A DNA stretch of 64,000 bases from Rubrivivax sp. (GCA_030680415.1 JAUXVE010000049.1:1-64000), one strand, 5' to 3'; counted from the stretch's first letter, positions 38,480 to 48,500 are shown. Numbers and translations are program-made. Notes: generated from the letters alone by a model not told the origin.

Positions 38480-40060
38480 ATGACCGACCCTGCGTCGATC
38501 CGCGCCACGCTGCGGCACCTGCCGTTCCGCGCGCTGCTGTCGGGCGGCACGGTGTATTTCGTCGGCAACGCGATGCAGGTCATGGCCACGGCCTGGCTGG
38601 TGCTGGAGCTCAGCGGCTCGTCGTTCCTGGCCGCGCTGGTGCAGACCGCGGTGTTCCTGCCGATGTTCCTGCTCGCCCTGCCCGCCGGCGTGATGGCCGA
38701 CACCACCGACCGCCGGCGCCTGATCCTCGTCGCGCTGGCGGTGCAGGTGGCGGTGGTATCGCTGCTGGCGCTGCTGGTGCTGGGCGGCTGGGCGGGTGCG
38801 GCAACGCTGCTGCTGCTGACCTTCATCGCCGGCTGCTGCACGGCGATGCTGTCGCCGGCGTGGAACTCGGCCATCGTCAACGTCGTGCCGCGCGATGAAC
38901 TGCCGCAGGCCATCACCGCCATCGGCATCTCGTACAACGCCGCACGCGCGCTCGGGCCGGCGGTGGCCGGCTATGTCTTCGCTCACGCCGGCAGCGGCTG
39001 GGTCTTCGTGCTCGCGGTGGCCGGCGTCGTCGTGCTGTTCGAGGCCGTGCGGCGCCATCCGCCGCGGCCGCATCCGCCGTCACGGCTGCCGGCCGAGCGG
39101 CTGTGGGGCGGCATGCTGAGCGCGCTGCGCTTCGCGCGCCACTCCGACACCGTGCTGGCGCAGCTGGTGCGCACCATGGCCTACAGCGCCACCGGTTCGG
39201 CGTTGTGGGCGCTGCTGCCGGTGGTCGGCCAGCGCCAGCTCGGCCTGGGTGCCACCGGCTTCGGTCTGCTGATGGGCTGCCTGGGCTCCGGCGCCGTGCT
39301 TGCCGGCCTGGTCATCGGCCCCTTGCGGCTGCGGCTGGGGCTGGAACGCCTGGTCGGCGCGGGTTGCGTCGTGTTCGCCCTCGTCATGGCGGTGGCGGCC
39401 CTGTCGCAGTCGCGGGCGCTGGTCTACACGGCGCTGGTGGCCGGCGGCGCGGCGTGGATGTCGGTCCTGTCCACCTACAACACCGCCACGCAGACCAGTG
39501 TGCCGCCCTGGGTGCGCGCCCGCGCCACCGCCTTGCACACGCTGTCGGCACTGGGCTCGTTTGCCATCGGCTCGGCCTTCTGGGGCCTGCTTTCGGACAT
39601 CCTGGGGCTGACGCCGGCGCTGCTGATCGGCGCCGTGGCCATGGCCGCCGGGCTGCTGCTGGCACGGCCCTTCCCGCTGCGCATGGGCGGGCTCGACGAA
39701 GTGACGCAGGTGCCGCTGTCGCAGGACCTGTTCGTCAAGCACGAGCCGGCGCCCGAGGCCGGGCCGGTGGCGGTGGAGATCGGCTACCGCGTGCGCCCGG
39801 AGGTCACTGAAGCGTTCCTGGACGCGGTGAGCCTGCTGCGCGGGCCGCGCCGCCGCGACGGCGCGACGTTCTGGCGCGTCTACCGCGACCTCTCGGACCC
39901 CACCCGTTACTGCGAACGATTCATCGTCACCAGCTGGGCCGACTACCTGCACCAGCGCGCCCGCGGCACGCTGGCCGACCAGGAGATCGAGGCCCAGTTG
40001 CGCGGCTACCTGCTGCCCGGCGAGGCGCCGAGCACGCAGCACTACATCGCCGAGCGCTGA
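38480..40060 (+). CDS. MFS exporter with C-terminal monooxygenase-like domain
   Basis: The 526-residue protein has about 12 membrane segments over residues 15-400. The EntS/MFS_3 family start (FRALLSGGTVYFVGNAMQVMATAWLVLEL) and the loop MADTTDRRRL are visible. After residue 415 comes a soluble domain (IGYRVRPEVTEAFLDAVSLLRGPRRRDGATFWRVYRDL) that resembles an antibiotic-biosynthesis monooxygenase fold, a known architecture of this family. It probably exports a small molecule or siderophore-like compound. The substrate is unknown. Confidence 0.85.
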   Translation: MTDPASIRATLRHLPFRALLSGGTVYFVGNAMQVMATAWLVLELSGSSFLAALVQTAVFLPMFLLALPAGVMADTTDRRRLILVALAVQVAVVSLLALLVLGGWAGAATLLLLTFIAGCCTAMLSPAWNSAIVNVVPRDELPQAITAIGISYNAARALGPAVAGYVFAHAGSGWVFVLAVAGVVVLFEAVRRHPPRPHPPSRLPAERLWGGMLSALRFARHSDTVLAQLVRTMAYSATGSALWALLPVVGQRQLGLGATGFGLLMGCLGSGAVLAGLVIGPLRLRLGLERLVGAGCVVFALVMAVAALSQSRALVYTALVAGGAAWMSVLSTYNTATQTSVPPWVRARATALHTLSALGSFAIGSAFWGLLSDILGLTPALLIGAVAMAAGLLLARPFPLRMGGLDEVTQVPLSQDLFVKHEPAPEAGPVAVEIGYRVRPEVTEAFLDAVSLLRGPRRRDGATFWRVYRDLSDPTRYCERFIVTSWADYLHQRARGTLADQEIEAQLRGYLLPGEAPSTQHYIAER

Positions 40061-40153
40061 GCGCTGAACACGGCCCGGCGGCGCGGCAGCCGGCAGCGGT
40101 TCACGCCCGTCACAGAGCGCCTGCCATGGCCGCGATCGGACCTTGCCGCCGAA

Positions 40154-40182
40154 TTGCCTCGCCGCAGAGCGGTCGATATACT
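40154..40182 (+). promoter_or_regulatory. Promoter of the fluoride-responsive crcB transcript
   Basis: TTGCCT at 40154 and TATACT at 40177 are separated by 17 bases. This puts the transcription start about 40189, directly ahead of the riboswitch. Confidence 0.7.
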
Positions 40183-40191
40183 GGCCGGCAA

Positions 40192-40243
40192 CGGAGATGG
40201 CATGCCTCCCGTAAGCACCCGTGAGGGTTGATGATGCCTACCA
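40192..40243 (+). promoter_or_regulatory. Fluoride (crcB-motif) riboswitch
   Basis: The sequence has the aptamer blocks in order: GGAGATGG, TGCCTCCC, a short ACCCGTGAGGGT hairpin and TGATGATGCCTAC. These match the crcB RNA motif, including the conserved GAUGG and UGAUG...GCCUAC parts that form the pseudoknot. A GTCCC/GGGAC hairpin follows at 40246. The next gene is crcB, the fluoride channel, which is the expected target. Confidence 0.9.
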
Positions 40244-40338
40244 GGGTCCCGGCGGGGACGGTGTAGGTCATTGAGCGCGGCAAGCCCGCGCCATCGCTGC
40301 ACCGGTCGCTCCGGTCCGTTCGAAGAAGAAGGAGCGAC

Positions 40339-40728
40339 ATGAGCGGCTTTCCGATGCTTGCAGTCTTCGGCGGTGCCGGATGCGGCGCCTTGCTGCGATG
40401 GTGGCTGGGCGCCTGGCTGAACCCCGTGTTCCCGACCCTCCCGCTGGGCACACTGGCTGCGAATCTGATTGGCGGTCTGCTGGTGGGTGCCGCCAGCACG
40501 TTCTTCACGCACAACGCCGGCCTGCCGCCGGAATTCCGCCTGCTGATCATCACCGGCTTCCTGGGCGGCCTGACGACCTTCTCCACGTTCTCGGCGGAGG
40601 TCATGACGCTGATCGGCCGGCAGGAGTACGCCTGGGCCCTGGGCGCGGCGGGCGCCCATCTGGTCGGCTCACTGTTCCTGACCGGCATCGGCATCCTGGT
40701 CGCCAATGCCGTGTTCATCAGGGCCTAG
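40339..40728 (+). CDS. crcB: Fluoride channel CrcB/Fluc
   Basis: The 129-residue four-helix membrane protein exports fluoride as a dual-topology dimer. It has [29 protein letters not shown] with the channel asparagine, and [16 protein letters not shown] with the phenylalanine/threonine fluoride pathway. It is controlled by the fluoride riboswitch upstream. The DUF190 gene follows. Confidence 0.96.
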   Translation: MSGFPMLAVFGGAGCGALLRWWLGAWLNPVFPTLPLGTLAANLIGGLLVGAASTFFTHNAGLPPEFRLLIITGFLGGLTTFSTFSAEVMTLIGRQEYAWALGAAGAHLVGSLFLTGIGILVANAVFIRA

Positions 40729-40811
40729 GCGGGCGAGCGTGGCCACAGAGCCGACGAACACCGGCACCGGACCCGTCACTGCACCGTCATCCCAACCAAG
40801 CGAGGCCGAGC

Positions 40812-41135
40812 ATGCAAGGCGTTTACCTGAAGTTCTACGTCCAGGAGAAGCACCGCCACCACCGCATCCTGGCCTACGAGTGGTTGCTCGAACAGGCGAA
40901 GAAACACGGCATCCATGGCGGCTCGGCCTTCCGCGCCATCGCCGGCTACGGGCGCAATGGCAAGCTGCACGAAGAGCACTTCTTCGAGCTTGCCGGCGAC
41001 GTGGCGGTGGAGGTCGGCTTCGTGCTCACCGAGGAGCAGGCCCAGAGCTTCCTGGCGCAGTTGGCAAGCGAGAAGCTGAAGCTCTTCTACATCAAGGTGC
41101 CGCTGGAGATGGGAGTGGTCGGAAATACGTCGTGA
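40812..41135 (+). CDS. DUF190 family protein
   Basis: The 107-residue protein of the DUF190 family (PII-like fold) is often encoded next to crcB. It shows GVYLKFYVQEKHRHHRILAYEWLLEQAKKHGIHGGSAFRAIAGYG and a C-terminal VPLEMG. Position 84 bases after crcB suggests it is part of the fluoride response, probably as a regulator. Its function is not established. Confidence 0.87.
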   Translation: MQGVYLKFYVQEKHRHHRILAYEWLLEQAKKHGIHGGSAFRAIAGYGRNGKLHEEHFFELAGDVAVEVGFVLTEEQAQSFLAQLASEKLKLFYIKVPLEMGVVGNTS

Positions 41136-41233
41136 CCGAAGACCGGGCGCTGGCCGCGACGATGCTGTCGATCTGGCCGCGCCGGGCCTTCGGCGTTCGC
41201 GACCCAATCGTCACTGCCTGGCGCCGTGCCTGA

Positions 41234-41758
41234 TCAGCGCCGGTCGTCGCTGTGGATCTGCAGCGCTTCCAGGAAGCGCGACACCATGTTGTAGGCCGCG
41301 ATCGTCGCCGCCGCCTCCACCGTGCCGCGTTCGCCGAGTTGCTCGCGCACGGCGGCCACGATCTCGGGTGCGAAGTGGATGTCGCGTGTCATCGCGTCGG
41401 TCAGCCGCAGCACGGCGCGCTGCGTGGCGTCGTAGCAGTCGGCCTCCGGCCAATCGGCCAGCGCCTCCAGCTGTGCCTGCGTCACGCCTTCCTGGAGCGC
41501 GATCGGCGCATGCTGGTCGGCTTCGTAGGGCGCGCCGTTGAGCAGCGCCACGCGCATGATGATCAGTTCACGCAGCGCGCCGCTCAGCGTCAGATGGTGG
41601 CGCACGGCGGTGAGGTAGGCCAGCCAGCCTTCGGCCAGCGGCGGGCTGTGCAGCAGCATCTGGTACAGGTGCAGCACGCTGCCGCGTTCGGCGACGATGC
41701 GTTCGACGAGCGGCACCTTGTCGGCGTCTTCGAGCCGGGCGTAGGGCAGGCGGGCCAT
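41234..41758 (-). CDS. Carboxymuconolactone decarboxylase/AhpD-family protein
   Basis: The 174-residue helical protein has the CMD fold segment LRELIIMRVALLNGAPYEADQHAPIALQEG and an RAVLRLTDAMTRD helix. The CxxC pair of AhpD peroxidases is absent, so a peroxidase role is unlikely. The C-terminus resembles hydrolase-associated CMD proteins. It is the last gene of a leftward group with lactonase, uronate dehydrogenase and KDG kinase. Confidence 0.75.
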   Translation of the reverse strand: MARLPYARLEDADKVPLVERIVAERGSVLHLYQMLLHSPPLAEGWLAYLTAVRHHLTLSGALRELIIMRVALLNGAPYEADQHAPIALQEGVTQAQLEALADWPEADCYDATQRAVLRLTDAMTRDIHFAPEIVAAVREQLGERGTVEAAATIAAYNMVSRFLEALQIHSDDRR

Positions 41759-41802
41759 GTCGGCTTCCTTTCAGCGCACTGGCGCGGGTTCGGGCCGCCG
41801 CT

Positions 41803-42792
41803 TCACGGCACTGCCCCCTGCACGTTGACGAACAGCGCATACAGCGAATGGCTGCTGGCCATGAACAGCCGGTTGCGGTGCGCGCCGCCGAAGCAGATGT
41901 TGGCGCAGCGCTCGGGCAGGTGGACGTGGCCGATGGCGCGGCCCTGCGGGTCGTAGACGCGCACGCCGTCCAGCGCCGCGGCGTCGGCGCCGGCCGAGCC
42001 GTCGCTGCCCAGACCACACCACAGGTTGCCCAGGGCGTCCACGGCCATGCCGTCGAAGGCGCCGGGGCCCTGGGCGTCGATGTGCAGGCGCTTGTTGGTC
42101 AGCGCGCCGCCCTCGCCCACGTCCCAGGCCCAGATCAGCCGGTGCGGCCGGGCGCGGCTCTCCACCACGTAGAGCACCGATTCGTCGGGCGAGAAGGCCA
42201 GTCCGTTGGGGGCCTCCAGGCCGGTGATGACCTGCTGCAGTTCGCCGCCGTCCGCGGCCATGCGGTAGACGGCGTGCGGCACTTCGGGCTCGGCCGGCGC
42301 GCCTTCCCAGTGGCCGTGGATGCCGAAGCTGGGGTCGGTGAACCAGATCGCGCCGTCGCGCTGGCAGACGATGTCGTTGGGCGAGTTGAGCCGCCGTCCT
42401 TGCCAGCGCTCGGCCAGCACCGTGATCGAGCCGTTGTTTTCGGTACGCGTGACGCGCCGCGACAGGTGTTCGCAGGCCAGCAGCCGGCCCTGCCGGTCGC
42501 GCGCCAGGCCGTTGGCCATGTTCGACGGCGCGCGGAACACGCTGGTGGCGCCCGAGCATTCGTCCCAGCGCAGGATGCGGTTGTTGGGGATGTCGCTGAA
42601 GAGCAGGTAGCGCCCGTCGCCGAACCACTGCGGCCCTTCGGCCCAGCGCAGGCCGCTGGCGAGCTGCTCGACGCCGGCGCTGAACAGGCGCAGGCGCAGG
42701 AAGGATTCGTCCAGCACCTCGACCGCGGGGTCGGGGTAGCGTGCATGCGGCGTGTAGGGCACACGCACTTCACTGCCCATGGAGAGGTTCAT
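41803..42792 (-). CDS. SMP-30/gluconolactonase-family lactonase
   Basis: The 329-residue six-bladed beta-propeller opens sugar lactones. Seen features are LRWAEGPQWFGDGRYLLFSDI (with the metal-ligand Glu), RLNSPNDIVCQRDGAIWFTDPSFGIHG, and NGLAFSPDESVLYVVES. The ATG overlaps the uronate dehydrogenase stop, so it probably hydrolyses the aldarolactone made by that enzyme. The exact sugar cannot be read. Confidence 0.85.
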   Translation of the reverse strand: MNLSMGSEVRVPYTPHARYPDPAVEVLDESFLRLRLFSAGVEQLASGLRWAEGPQWFGDGRYLLFSDIPNNRILRWDECSGATSVFRAPSNMANGLARDRQGRLLACEHLSRRVTRTENNGSITVLAERWQGRRLNSPNDIVCQRDGAIWFTDPSFGIHGHWEGAPAEPEVPHAVYRMAADGGELQQVITGLEAPNGLAFSPDESVLYVVESRARPHRLIWAWDVGEGGALTNKRLHIDAQGPGAFDGMAVDALGNLWCGLGSDGSAGADAAALDGVRVYDPQGRAIGHVHLPERCANICFGGAHRNRLFMASSHSLYALFVNVQGAVP

Positions 42793-43604
42793 GTTTCGTA
42801 GGGGCCGAGGTTGACGAAGACACCGCCCTGCCACGTCAGCGCCGGGTCCTGCGGGTCGGGCCGCGGGTCGGCCGCCTCGATGGCGGCACGCCAGGGCTCG
42901 GCGCTGTCCTGCGGCCGGTAGCCGATGTGCGCGGCGCGCGTGTTGTCCCACCAGCGCGTGGCGTTGTCGCTGGTGCCGAAGATCACGGTGTGCCCGGCGC
43001 AGGGCGCGGTCAGCGCGGCCACCACCAGGCGCTCCAGGTCGTCGTGGCTGAGCCAGCTGGCCAGCATGCGGCGGTTCAGCGGCGCCGGCGTGGCGCTGCC
43101 GATGCGCAGGCACACGGTCTGGATGCCGTAGCGGTCCCAGTACATGCGCGACAGGTTCTCGCCGAAGGCCTTGCTCACGCCGTACAGCGTGTCGGGGCGC
43201 GGCGGCGCGTGGCTGTCGATGACCTCGTTCTGGCGGTAGTAACCGACGACATGATTGGAGCTCGCGAACACGATGCGCCGCACGCCGTGGTGGCGCGCCG
43301 CCTCGTACAGGTTGAAGAGTCCCACGATGTTGGCCTGCAGGATGGGGTCGAAGGCCGCTTCCGTCGACACGCCGCCCAGGTGCACCACCGCGTCCACCCC
43401 CTCCAGCAGCGCCAGCACCGCGGCACGGTCCTCCAGCGCAGCCGCCTGCAGTTCCTCACCGGGTGCCGCCGTGCCCAGCTCGGCGCGGTCGGACAGACGC
43501 AGGCGCTCGCAGTGCCCAAGCAGGCGCGGCCTGAGCACGCGGCCCAGTGTGCCGGCGGCGCCAGTGAGCAGCAGGCGGTGAAAGGGCTTGGTGGTCGGTG
43601 TCAT
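42789..43604 (-). CDS. Uronate dehydrogenase-like NAD enzyme
   Basis: The 271-residue extended SDR has the NAD motif LLTGAAGTLGR, VVHLGGVSTEAAFDPILQ, FASSNHVVGYY and the catalytic YGVSK. The short length and HLGG...ANIVG pattern match uronate dehydrogenases, which oxidise glucuronate or galacturonate to aldarolactones. The lactonase is coupled directly downstream, and a kinase for 2-keto-3-deoxygluconate is just upstream. A sugar-nucleotide epimerase is less likely. Confidence 0.82.
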   Translation of the reverse strand: MTPTTKPFHRLLLTGAAGTLGRVLRPRLLGHCERLRLSDRAELGTAAPGEELQAAALEDRAAVLALLEGVDAVVHLGGVSTEAAFDPILQANIVGLFNLYEAARHHGVRRIVFASSNHVVGYYRQNEVIDSHAPPRPDTLYGVSKAFGENLSRMYWDRYGIQTVCLRIGSATPAPLNRRMLASWLSHDDLERLVVAALTAPCAGHTVIFGTSDNATRWWDNTRAAHIGYRPQDSAEPWRAAIEAADPRPDPQDPALTWQGGVFVNLGPYET

Positions 43605-43669
43605 GCGGGGTCGCTTCCTGCGGTGGGGTGTTCGATGCCGCCCGCGCCCCGGTCCGGGCGGCGGCTGCA

Positions 43670-44635
43670 TCAGCGCAGCAGGTCGGCCATCAGCTCGGGC
43701 GCAATCAGCGCACCACGGTGTTGTATCACCCGCGCTGCCAGCCGGTTGCCGAAGGTCGCCGCTGCCAGCGCGGTGGCCCCGGCCAGGCGCCGGCTCATGT
43801 AGCCGGCGGCGAAGGCGTCGCCGGCCGCCGTGGTGTCCACCACCTGCGGCACCGGCTCGGTGGGCGCCTGCTGCCAGGCGCCACCGGCAGTGCCCACCAG
43901 GGTCGCCGCAGCGCCGCGCTTGATCACCAGTTCGGCCGCCGGCAAGGCCTGCGCCGCGGCCAACGCCTCGTCCGCATGCGCCAGGCCCAGCAGCGCCTGG
44001 TGGTCGTCGGCGGTCACCAGCGCCAGGCTGGCCAGCTCGAAGGCAAGCGCGTAGCAGCGCCGCGCCTCGGCCACGTCGGGCCACAGCCACGGGCGGTAGT
44101 TGTTGTCGAACACCACCGCAGCGCCGCGCTGGCGCAGGGCCCGCATGAGGGCGAACAGGCGCTCGCGCCCGGCCGGCGGCAGGATGGCCAGGCTGATGCC
44201 ACTGAGGTACAGCGCGTCCCACTCGGTCTGCCGCTGCTCCAGCGGCGTCGGCGCGGTCTCGCAGCCGGCCTCGAAGTAGGCCTTGGCGGCACTGGTGTCG
44301 CGCCAGTAGCTGAAGCTGCGTTCGCCGCGCGCGTCGACGTCGATGAGATACAGCCCCGGCAGGCGGCCCGCGATGCGCCGCACCAGGCTCAGCTCCAACC
44401 CTTCGGCGGCCCAGCGCTGCAGCAGTCCGGTGCTCAAGGGGTCGTCGCCCAGGGCCGTGGCGTAGTGCACCCGGATGCCGGTGCCGGCGCCGCAGCGCGC
44501 CAGGTAGACGGCGGTGTTCAGGGTGTCGCCGCCAAAGCCCTGCTGCAGGGTGCCGAAGGCCTGGCCCTGGAGTTCGAGCATGCATTCGCCGAACAGCGCC
44601 ACGTGTTGCGGTGGCGGGTGCGGCGGGTGGGTCAC
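43670..44635 (-). CDS. kdgK: 2-keto-3-deoxygluconate kinase, PfkB family
   Basis: The 321-residue ribokinase-family protein has VALFGECMLELQ, GFGGDTLNTAVYLAR, GERSFSYWRDTSAAK, VFDNNYRP, and the signature VVDTTAAGDAFAAG. The pattern fits KDG kinase. The frame is open far upstream. The GTG at 44635 (VTHPPHPPPQHVALFGE) gives the family start. It is the leading gene of the leftward uronate group, ending 160 bases before the defence island. Confidence 0.85.
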   Translation of the reverse strand: MTHPPHPPPQHVALFGECMLELQGQAFGTLQQGFGGDTLNTAVYLARCGAGTGIRVHYATALGDDPLSTGLLQRWAAEGLELSLVRRIAGRLPGLYLIDVDARGERSFSYWRDTSAAKAYFEAGCETAPTPLEQRQTEWDALYLSGISLAILPPAGRERLFALMRALRQRGAAVVFDNNYRPWLWPDVAEARRCYALAFELASLALVTADDHQALLGLAHADEALAAAQALPAAELVIKRGAAATLVGTAGGAWQQAPTEPVPQVVDTTAAGDAFAAGYMSRRLAGATALAAATFGNRLAARVIQHRGALIAPELMADLLR

Positions 44636-44764
44636 GGGGTTCGCTCGGGTGTGGGGGTGTCCGAAAATTGTAGGCAATTGCAGGCTGCAGCGACGCTGGC
44701 CAATCAGCCGCAGTGCCCGAAAGAACAAGCAGACAGCCCGCCTATCCAGCATACTCCCATCAAG

Positions 44765-44794
44765 TCGACTTTCATCGACTTTCGTCGGGTTTCG
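44765..44794. repeat. Three 10-bp iterons before the defence operon
   Basis: Three adjacent 10-mers, TCGACTTTCA, TCGACTTTCG and TCGGGTTTCG, end one base before the first start codon of the island. No purine-rich ribosome site is present in this leader. The array could be the operator of the encoded HTH protein. Confidence 0.65.
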
Positions 44795-44795
44795 T

Positions 44796-45011
44796 ATGTC
44801 TGAACCGTGGGTCAAGGTCGAAGAAGTCGCCATCCACCTCGGCGTGGCGAAGGACACCGTCTATCGGTGGGTGCAGTCGCGCGGGCTGCCCGCACACCGC
44901 GTCGGCCGCTTGTGGAAGTTCAAGGTGTCGGACGTTGACGCCTGGGTACGTGAAGGCAAAGCCGCTGAGCCTGACGCCGAGCAAGCCGCGCAGCATCGGG
45001 AGGGGACGTGA
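44796..45011 (+). CDS. Excisionase-like helix-turn-helix protein heading the BREX operon
   Basis: The 71-residue HTH_17-type protein reads VKVEEVAIHLGVAKDTVYRWVQSRGLPAHR.GRLWKFKVSDVDAWV. This is a MerR-like excisionase or regulatory DNA-binding domain. It overlaps brxF by four bases, so it is part of the operon. It likely regulates the island through the iterons just upstream. A role as recombination directionality factor is less likely, because no integrase is nearby. Longer upstream frames are shadows. Confidence 0.8.
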   Translation: MSEPWVKVEEVAIHLGVAKDTVYRWVQSRGLPAHRVGRLWKFKVSDVDAWVREGKAAEPDAEQAAQHREGT

Positions 45012-45529
45012 CCAGTACGGCAACATCGCCTGCGCTCTCGCCGCTTGAACAGTTGCAGGGCGCCCTTGATGGCATCGCAACGCTGCGGACGCGGGTCGTC
45101 TGGCTGGTGGGACGCCCAGGCACCGGGAAGACGAAGTTGCTGCAGGACCTGGCTCGGTCGCGGCCGGATTGCGAGTACGTGAACGTGAGTCTGCAACTTG
45201 CCAAAGCGCTGGTCGATCGGCCACCGGCGTCCCGCCCGTTCGATGCGCCGGCAAGTCTGTCTGCCGTACTGCCGGCCCGGGCAACAGGCGCCTGGTTGGC
45301 TGACAACACCGAGTTGCCGCTCTCGCGTGAGCTGCAGCTGGCGGTCGTCGAGCGCTTCAAGGCCATCGGCCAGCACGTTCCGCTCGTGGTGGCGTGGTGC
45401 GGCGATCACCGCAACAACAAGCTCGTCTACGGCACACCCGAACACCCCGACTACCGCGAGTTCGTACTCGACTCCCCGCTCGTCGTCGACCTGAACAACA
45501 CCCAAAACGCAAATACCCAGGGACATTGA
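45008..45529 (+). CDS. brxF: BREX type 3 P-loop protein BrxF
   Basis: The 173-residue small P-loop ATPase has Walker A GRPGTGKT (35-42) followed by LLQDLARSRPDCEYVNVSLQLA, a VVAWCGD Walker B-like strand, and HRNNKLVYGTPEHPDY. These features and the position ahead of a BrxC/DUF6079 gene identify BrxF of BREX type 3. The GTG start overlaps the HTH gene stop. Its role is unknown, but it is a constant part of type 3 systems. Confidence 0.87.
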   Translation: MTSTATSPALSPLEQLQGALDGIATLRTRVVWLVGRPGTGKTKLLQDLARSRPDCEYVNVSLQLAKALVDRPPASRPFDAPASLSAVLPARATGAWLADNTELPLSRELQLAVVERFKAIGQHVPLVVAWCGDHRNNKLVYGTPEHPDYREFVLDSPLVVDLNNTQNANTQGH

Positions 45530-45532
45530 TTC

Positions 45533-48500
45533 ATGCGCTACGGAGACACCATCCGCTTCGACCCGATTGAATCGGTCGTCCAACTGCGGCTTGCCAACCA
45601 GGACGACGAGGCACTGCGCCTCGTCAAGAACTACGTCATCTCCGACGAGATGGCCGAGCGCATCAACTCGGTCATCTTCAATCAACTTCAGTTCGACGAG
45701 CCGGCCGACAACAAGGCCCAGTTGGTGGTAGGCAACTACGGCACGGGCAAGTCGCACCTGATGTCGGTGATCTCGTTGCTGGCCGAAGACGCCAAGTACG
45801 TCCAACACCTTCGGCATCCCAAGGTGGCCAAGGCGTCGGCGCAGATTGCCGGCAAGTTCAAGGTGCACCGCATCGAGATTTCGAGCCAGATGGCGCTGCG
45901 CGACATCATCACGCACGAGCTCGAAGCCTGCCTCGCCAGCATCGGCATCCAGTTCAAGTTTCCGGCGTCCAACACCGTCACCAACTCCAAGGATGCCTTG
46001 GAAGCCATGATGGACGCCTTCGCGCAGAAGTACCCCGACCAGGGCCTGTTGCTGGTGGTCGACGAGTTTCTTGAGTACCTGCGCTCGCGCAAGGGCAGTG
46101 ACCTGATTTATGACCTGTCGTTCCTTCGCGAGATCGGCGAGATCTGCAAGAACACGCGCTTCCGCTTCATCGCCGGCGTGCAAGAGGCCATCTTCGACAG
46201 TGCCAGCTTCGAGTTCGTGGCCGACAGCCTGCGGCGCATCCGCGACCGCTTCGTTCAGGTGCTGCTCGCGCAGCAAGACCTGAAGTTCGTCATTGCCGAG
46301 CGGCTGCTCAAGAAGTCGGCCGACCAGCAACAGAAGATCCGCGAGTACCTCGCACCGTTTGCGCGTTTCTACAGCGACATGAACGAGCGCATGGACGACT
46401 ACGTTCGCCTGTTCCCCGTCCACCCCGACTACATCGACGTCTTCGAGCGCGTGCGCTTCGCCGAGAAGCGCGGTGCCCTGCAGACCCTGTCGCAGGCGGT
46501 GGGCCGGCTGGTCGACAAGGACGTGCCCAAGGACCGACCCGGCCTCGTCACGTTCGATTCTTACTGGGGCGAGATTCGCAACAACCCGGTTCTGCGCAGC
46601 GTGCCCGACATCCGCGAAGTGATCGATGTGAGCCAAACGCTTGAAGACCGTGTTCGGCACGGCATGAAGCCGGCCTACAAGGCGATGGCCGAACGCATCA
46701 TCCAAGCCTTGTCCGTGCACCGGCTCACCACCGGTGGCGACACGCATGTACCCGTGGGCCTGATGGCCACCGAACTGCGCGACGGTCTGTGCCTCTACCA
46801 CCCGGGCATCGAAGACATGGGCGGCGATCCGGCCGACGACCTCCTGACCCAGGTTCAGACCGTCCTGCGCGAAGTGCTCAAGACGGTCAACGGACAGTTC
46901 ATCTCCAAGGCGGCCGACACAGAACAGTACTACCTCGACCTGAAGAAGAACGTCGACTACGACGCGCAGATCGAAAAGAAGATCACCACCCTCGACGACG
47001 AAAAGCTAGACCGGGCGTACTACAGCGCTGTCCGGCAACTGATGGAGTGCTCCGACACCACCTATGTCACCGGCCACCAGATCTGGCAGCACCGGCTGGA
47101 ATGGGTAGAGCACAAGGTCGAGCGCAGCGGTTACCTGTTCTTCGGCGCGCCGAATGACCGGCCGACAGCGCAGCCCGATCGCGACTTCTACCTCTACTTC
47201 CTGCAGCCCTTCGATCCGCCCAAGTTCAAGAAGCAAGACCTGCCCGACGAGGTGTTCCTCAAGCTGGCCGGTCGCGATGCCGCCATCACCTCGATCATCG
47301 AACGCTACGCCGCTGCACTCGACCTGACATCCACGAGTTCCGGCCAAGCCAAGGCGATCTACCAGGACAAGGCCGCAACGGCGCTGCGCGACATGGCCAA
47401 GTGGCTGCGCGACAAGCAGCTCACAGCGTACGAGGTCACCTACCAAGGCAAGAGCAAGACGCTGCAAGACTGGCTCAAGGGCGTGAACCTGCGCGAGCGG
47501 GCGCACATCGACGCCAGCAGCACGGTGGCATTTCGCGACGTCGTGAATGTCGTCACCGGCCTGTGCCTGGCGCCGCACTTCTCGAACCTGGCGCCTGAGT
47601 ACCCGAATTTCAGCGTGCTGATCACCGAGACCAACCGACGGCCTGCCGTGCAAAGTGCGTTGCGCGCGCTAGCTGGCAGCCCGCGCGCCCGGGATGCCAC
47701 CGCAGTGCTCGATGCCTTGGAAGCGCTGGACGGGGACCGCATCGACCCGTCGAAGTCGCGCTATGCCAAATCATTGTTGGCGCGGTTGGCCGCGAAGGGC
47801 GATGGTCAGGTGCTCAATCGCACCGAGCTGTTCACGGGCGGGCTGGGCGTCGAGTACTACGACGACGGCAAGACGCGGCTGGAGCCCGACTGGGTGCTGC
47901 TCGTGGCGGCGTGCCTGGTGCACTCAGGCGACATCGTGCTGGCGGTGGCAGGCGACAAGATCGACTCCAGCCGGCTAAGCCTGCTCACCGAGCGCGGGCT
48001 CGACGACCTGGTGTCGTTCAAGCACATCGAGCGCCCCAAGCAGTTGAACGTCAATGTGCTGCGGGCGCTCTTCGACCTGCTGGGCCTGCCGCCTGGCCAT
48101 GTGCAGGGCGTCAGCCAGGGCGATGACGCGCCAGTCATCGCACTGCAGTCCAAGCTGACGACGCTGGTGAACGAGTTGCTCACCACGCAGACGGCGCTGT
48201 CGGGGGGCTTGGGCCAGGGCTTGGGTATCTGGGGGCAGAACCTGCTCACCGACGCCGAGGTCAAGGACAGCCGGGCCCGACTTGAGAGCCTGAAGACGTT
48301 CTGCGAGAGCCTGTCCCCCTACAACAGCGTGGGCAAGCTCAAGAACATTCGCGTCACGGTGGAAGACATCGAGGCCCAGAAGACCAATCTGGCCACGCTG
48401 GACCTGGTCAAGGGGCTGCACAAGCTGTCCGGTGACCTCAGCCCCTGGGCCAACTACCTTGCACAGGCCGAACTCGCCTTGCCCGCCGACAACGCCTGGG

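Noticed and set aside
41132..41233. A 33-codon frame overlapping the DUF190 stop as GTGA
   Set aside because: It is very short, has no motif, and lies in the tail gap before a convergent gene. It is probably chance.
44700..44795. Insertion-site duplication (att) for the defence island
   Set aside because: No matching direct repeat was found at the right end around 60984-61110, and no integrase is present. The 10-mers here are local tandem copies.
44861..46801. A 646-codon minus-strand frame inside brxF and brxC
   Set aside because: It is a shadow of the BREX genes. The real frame carries Walker motifs and overlaps with its neighbours.
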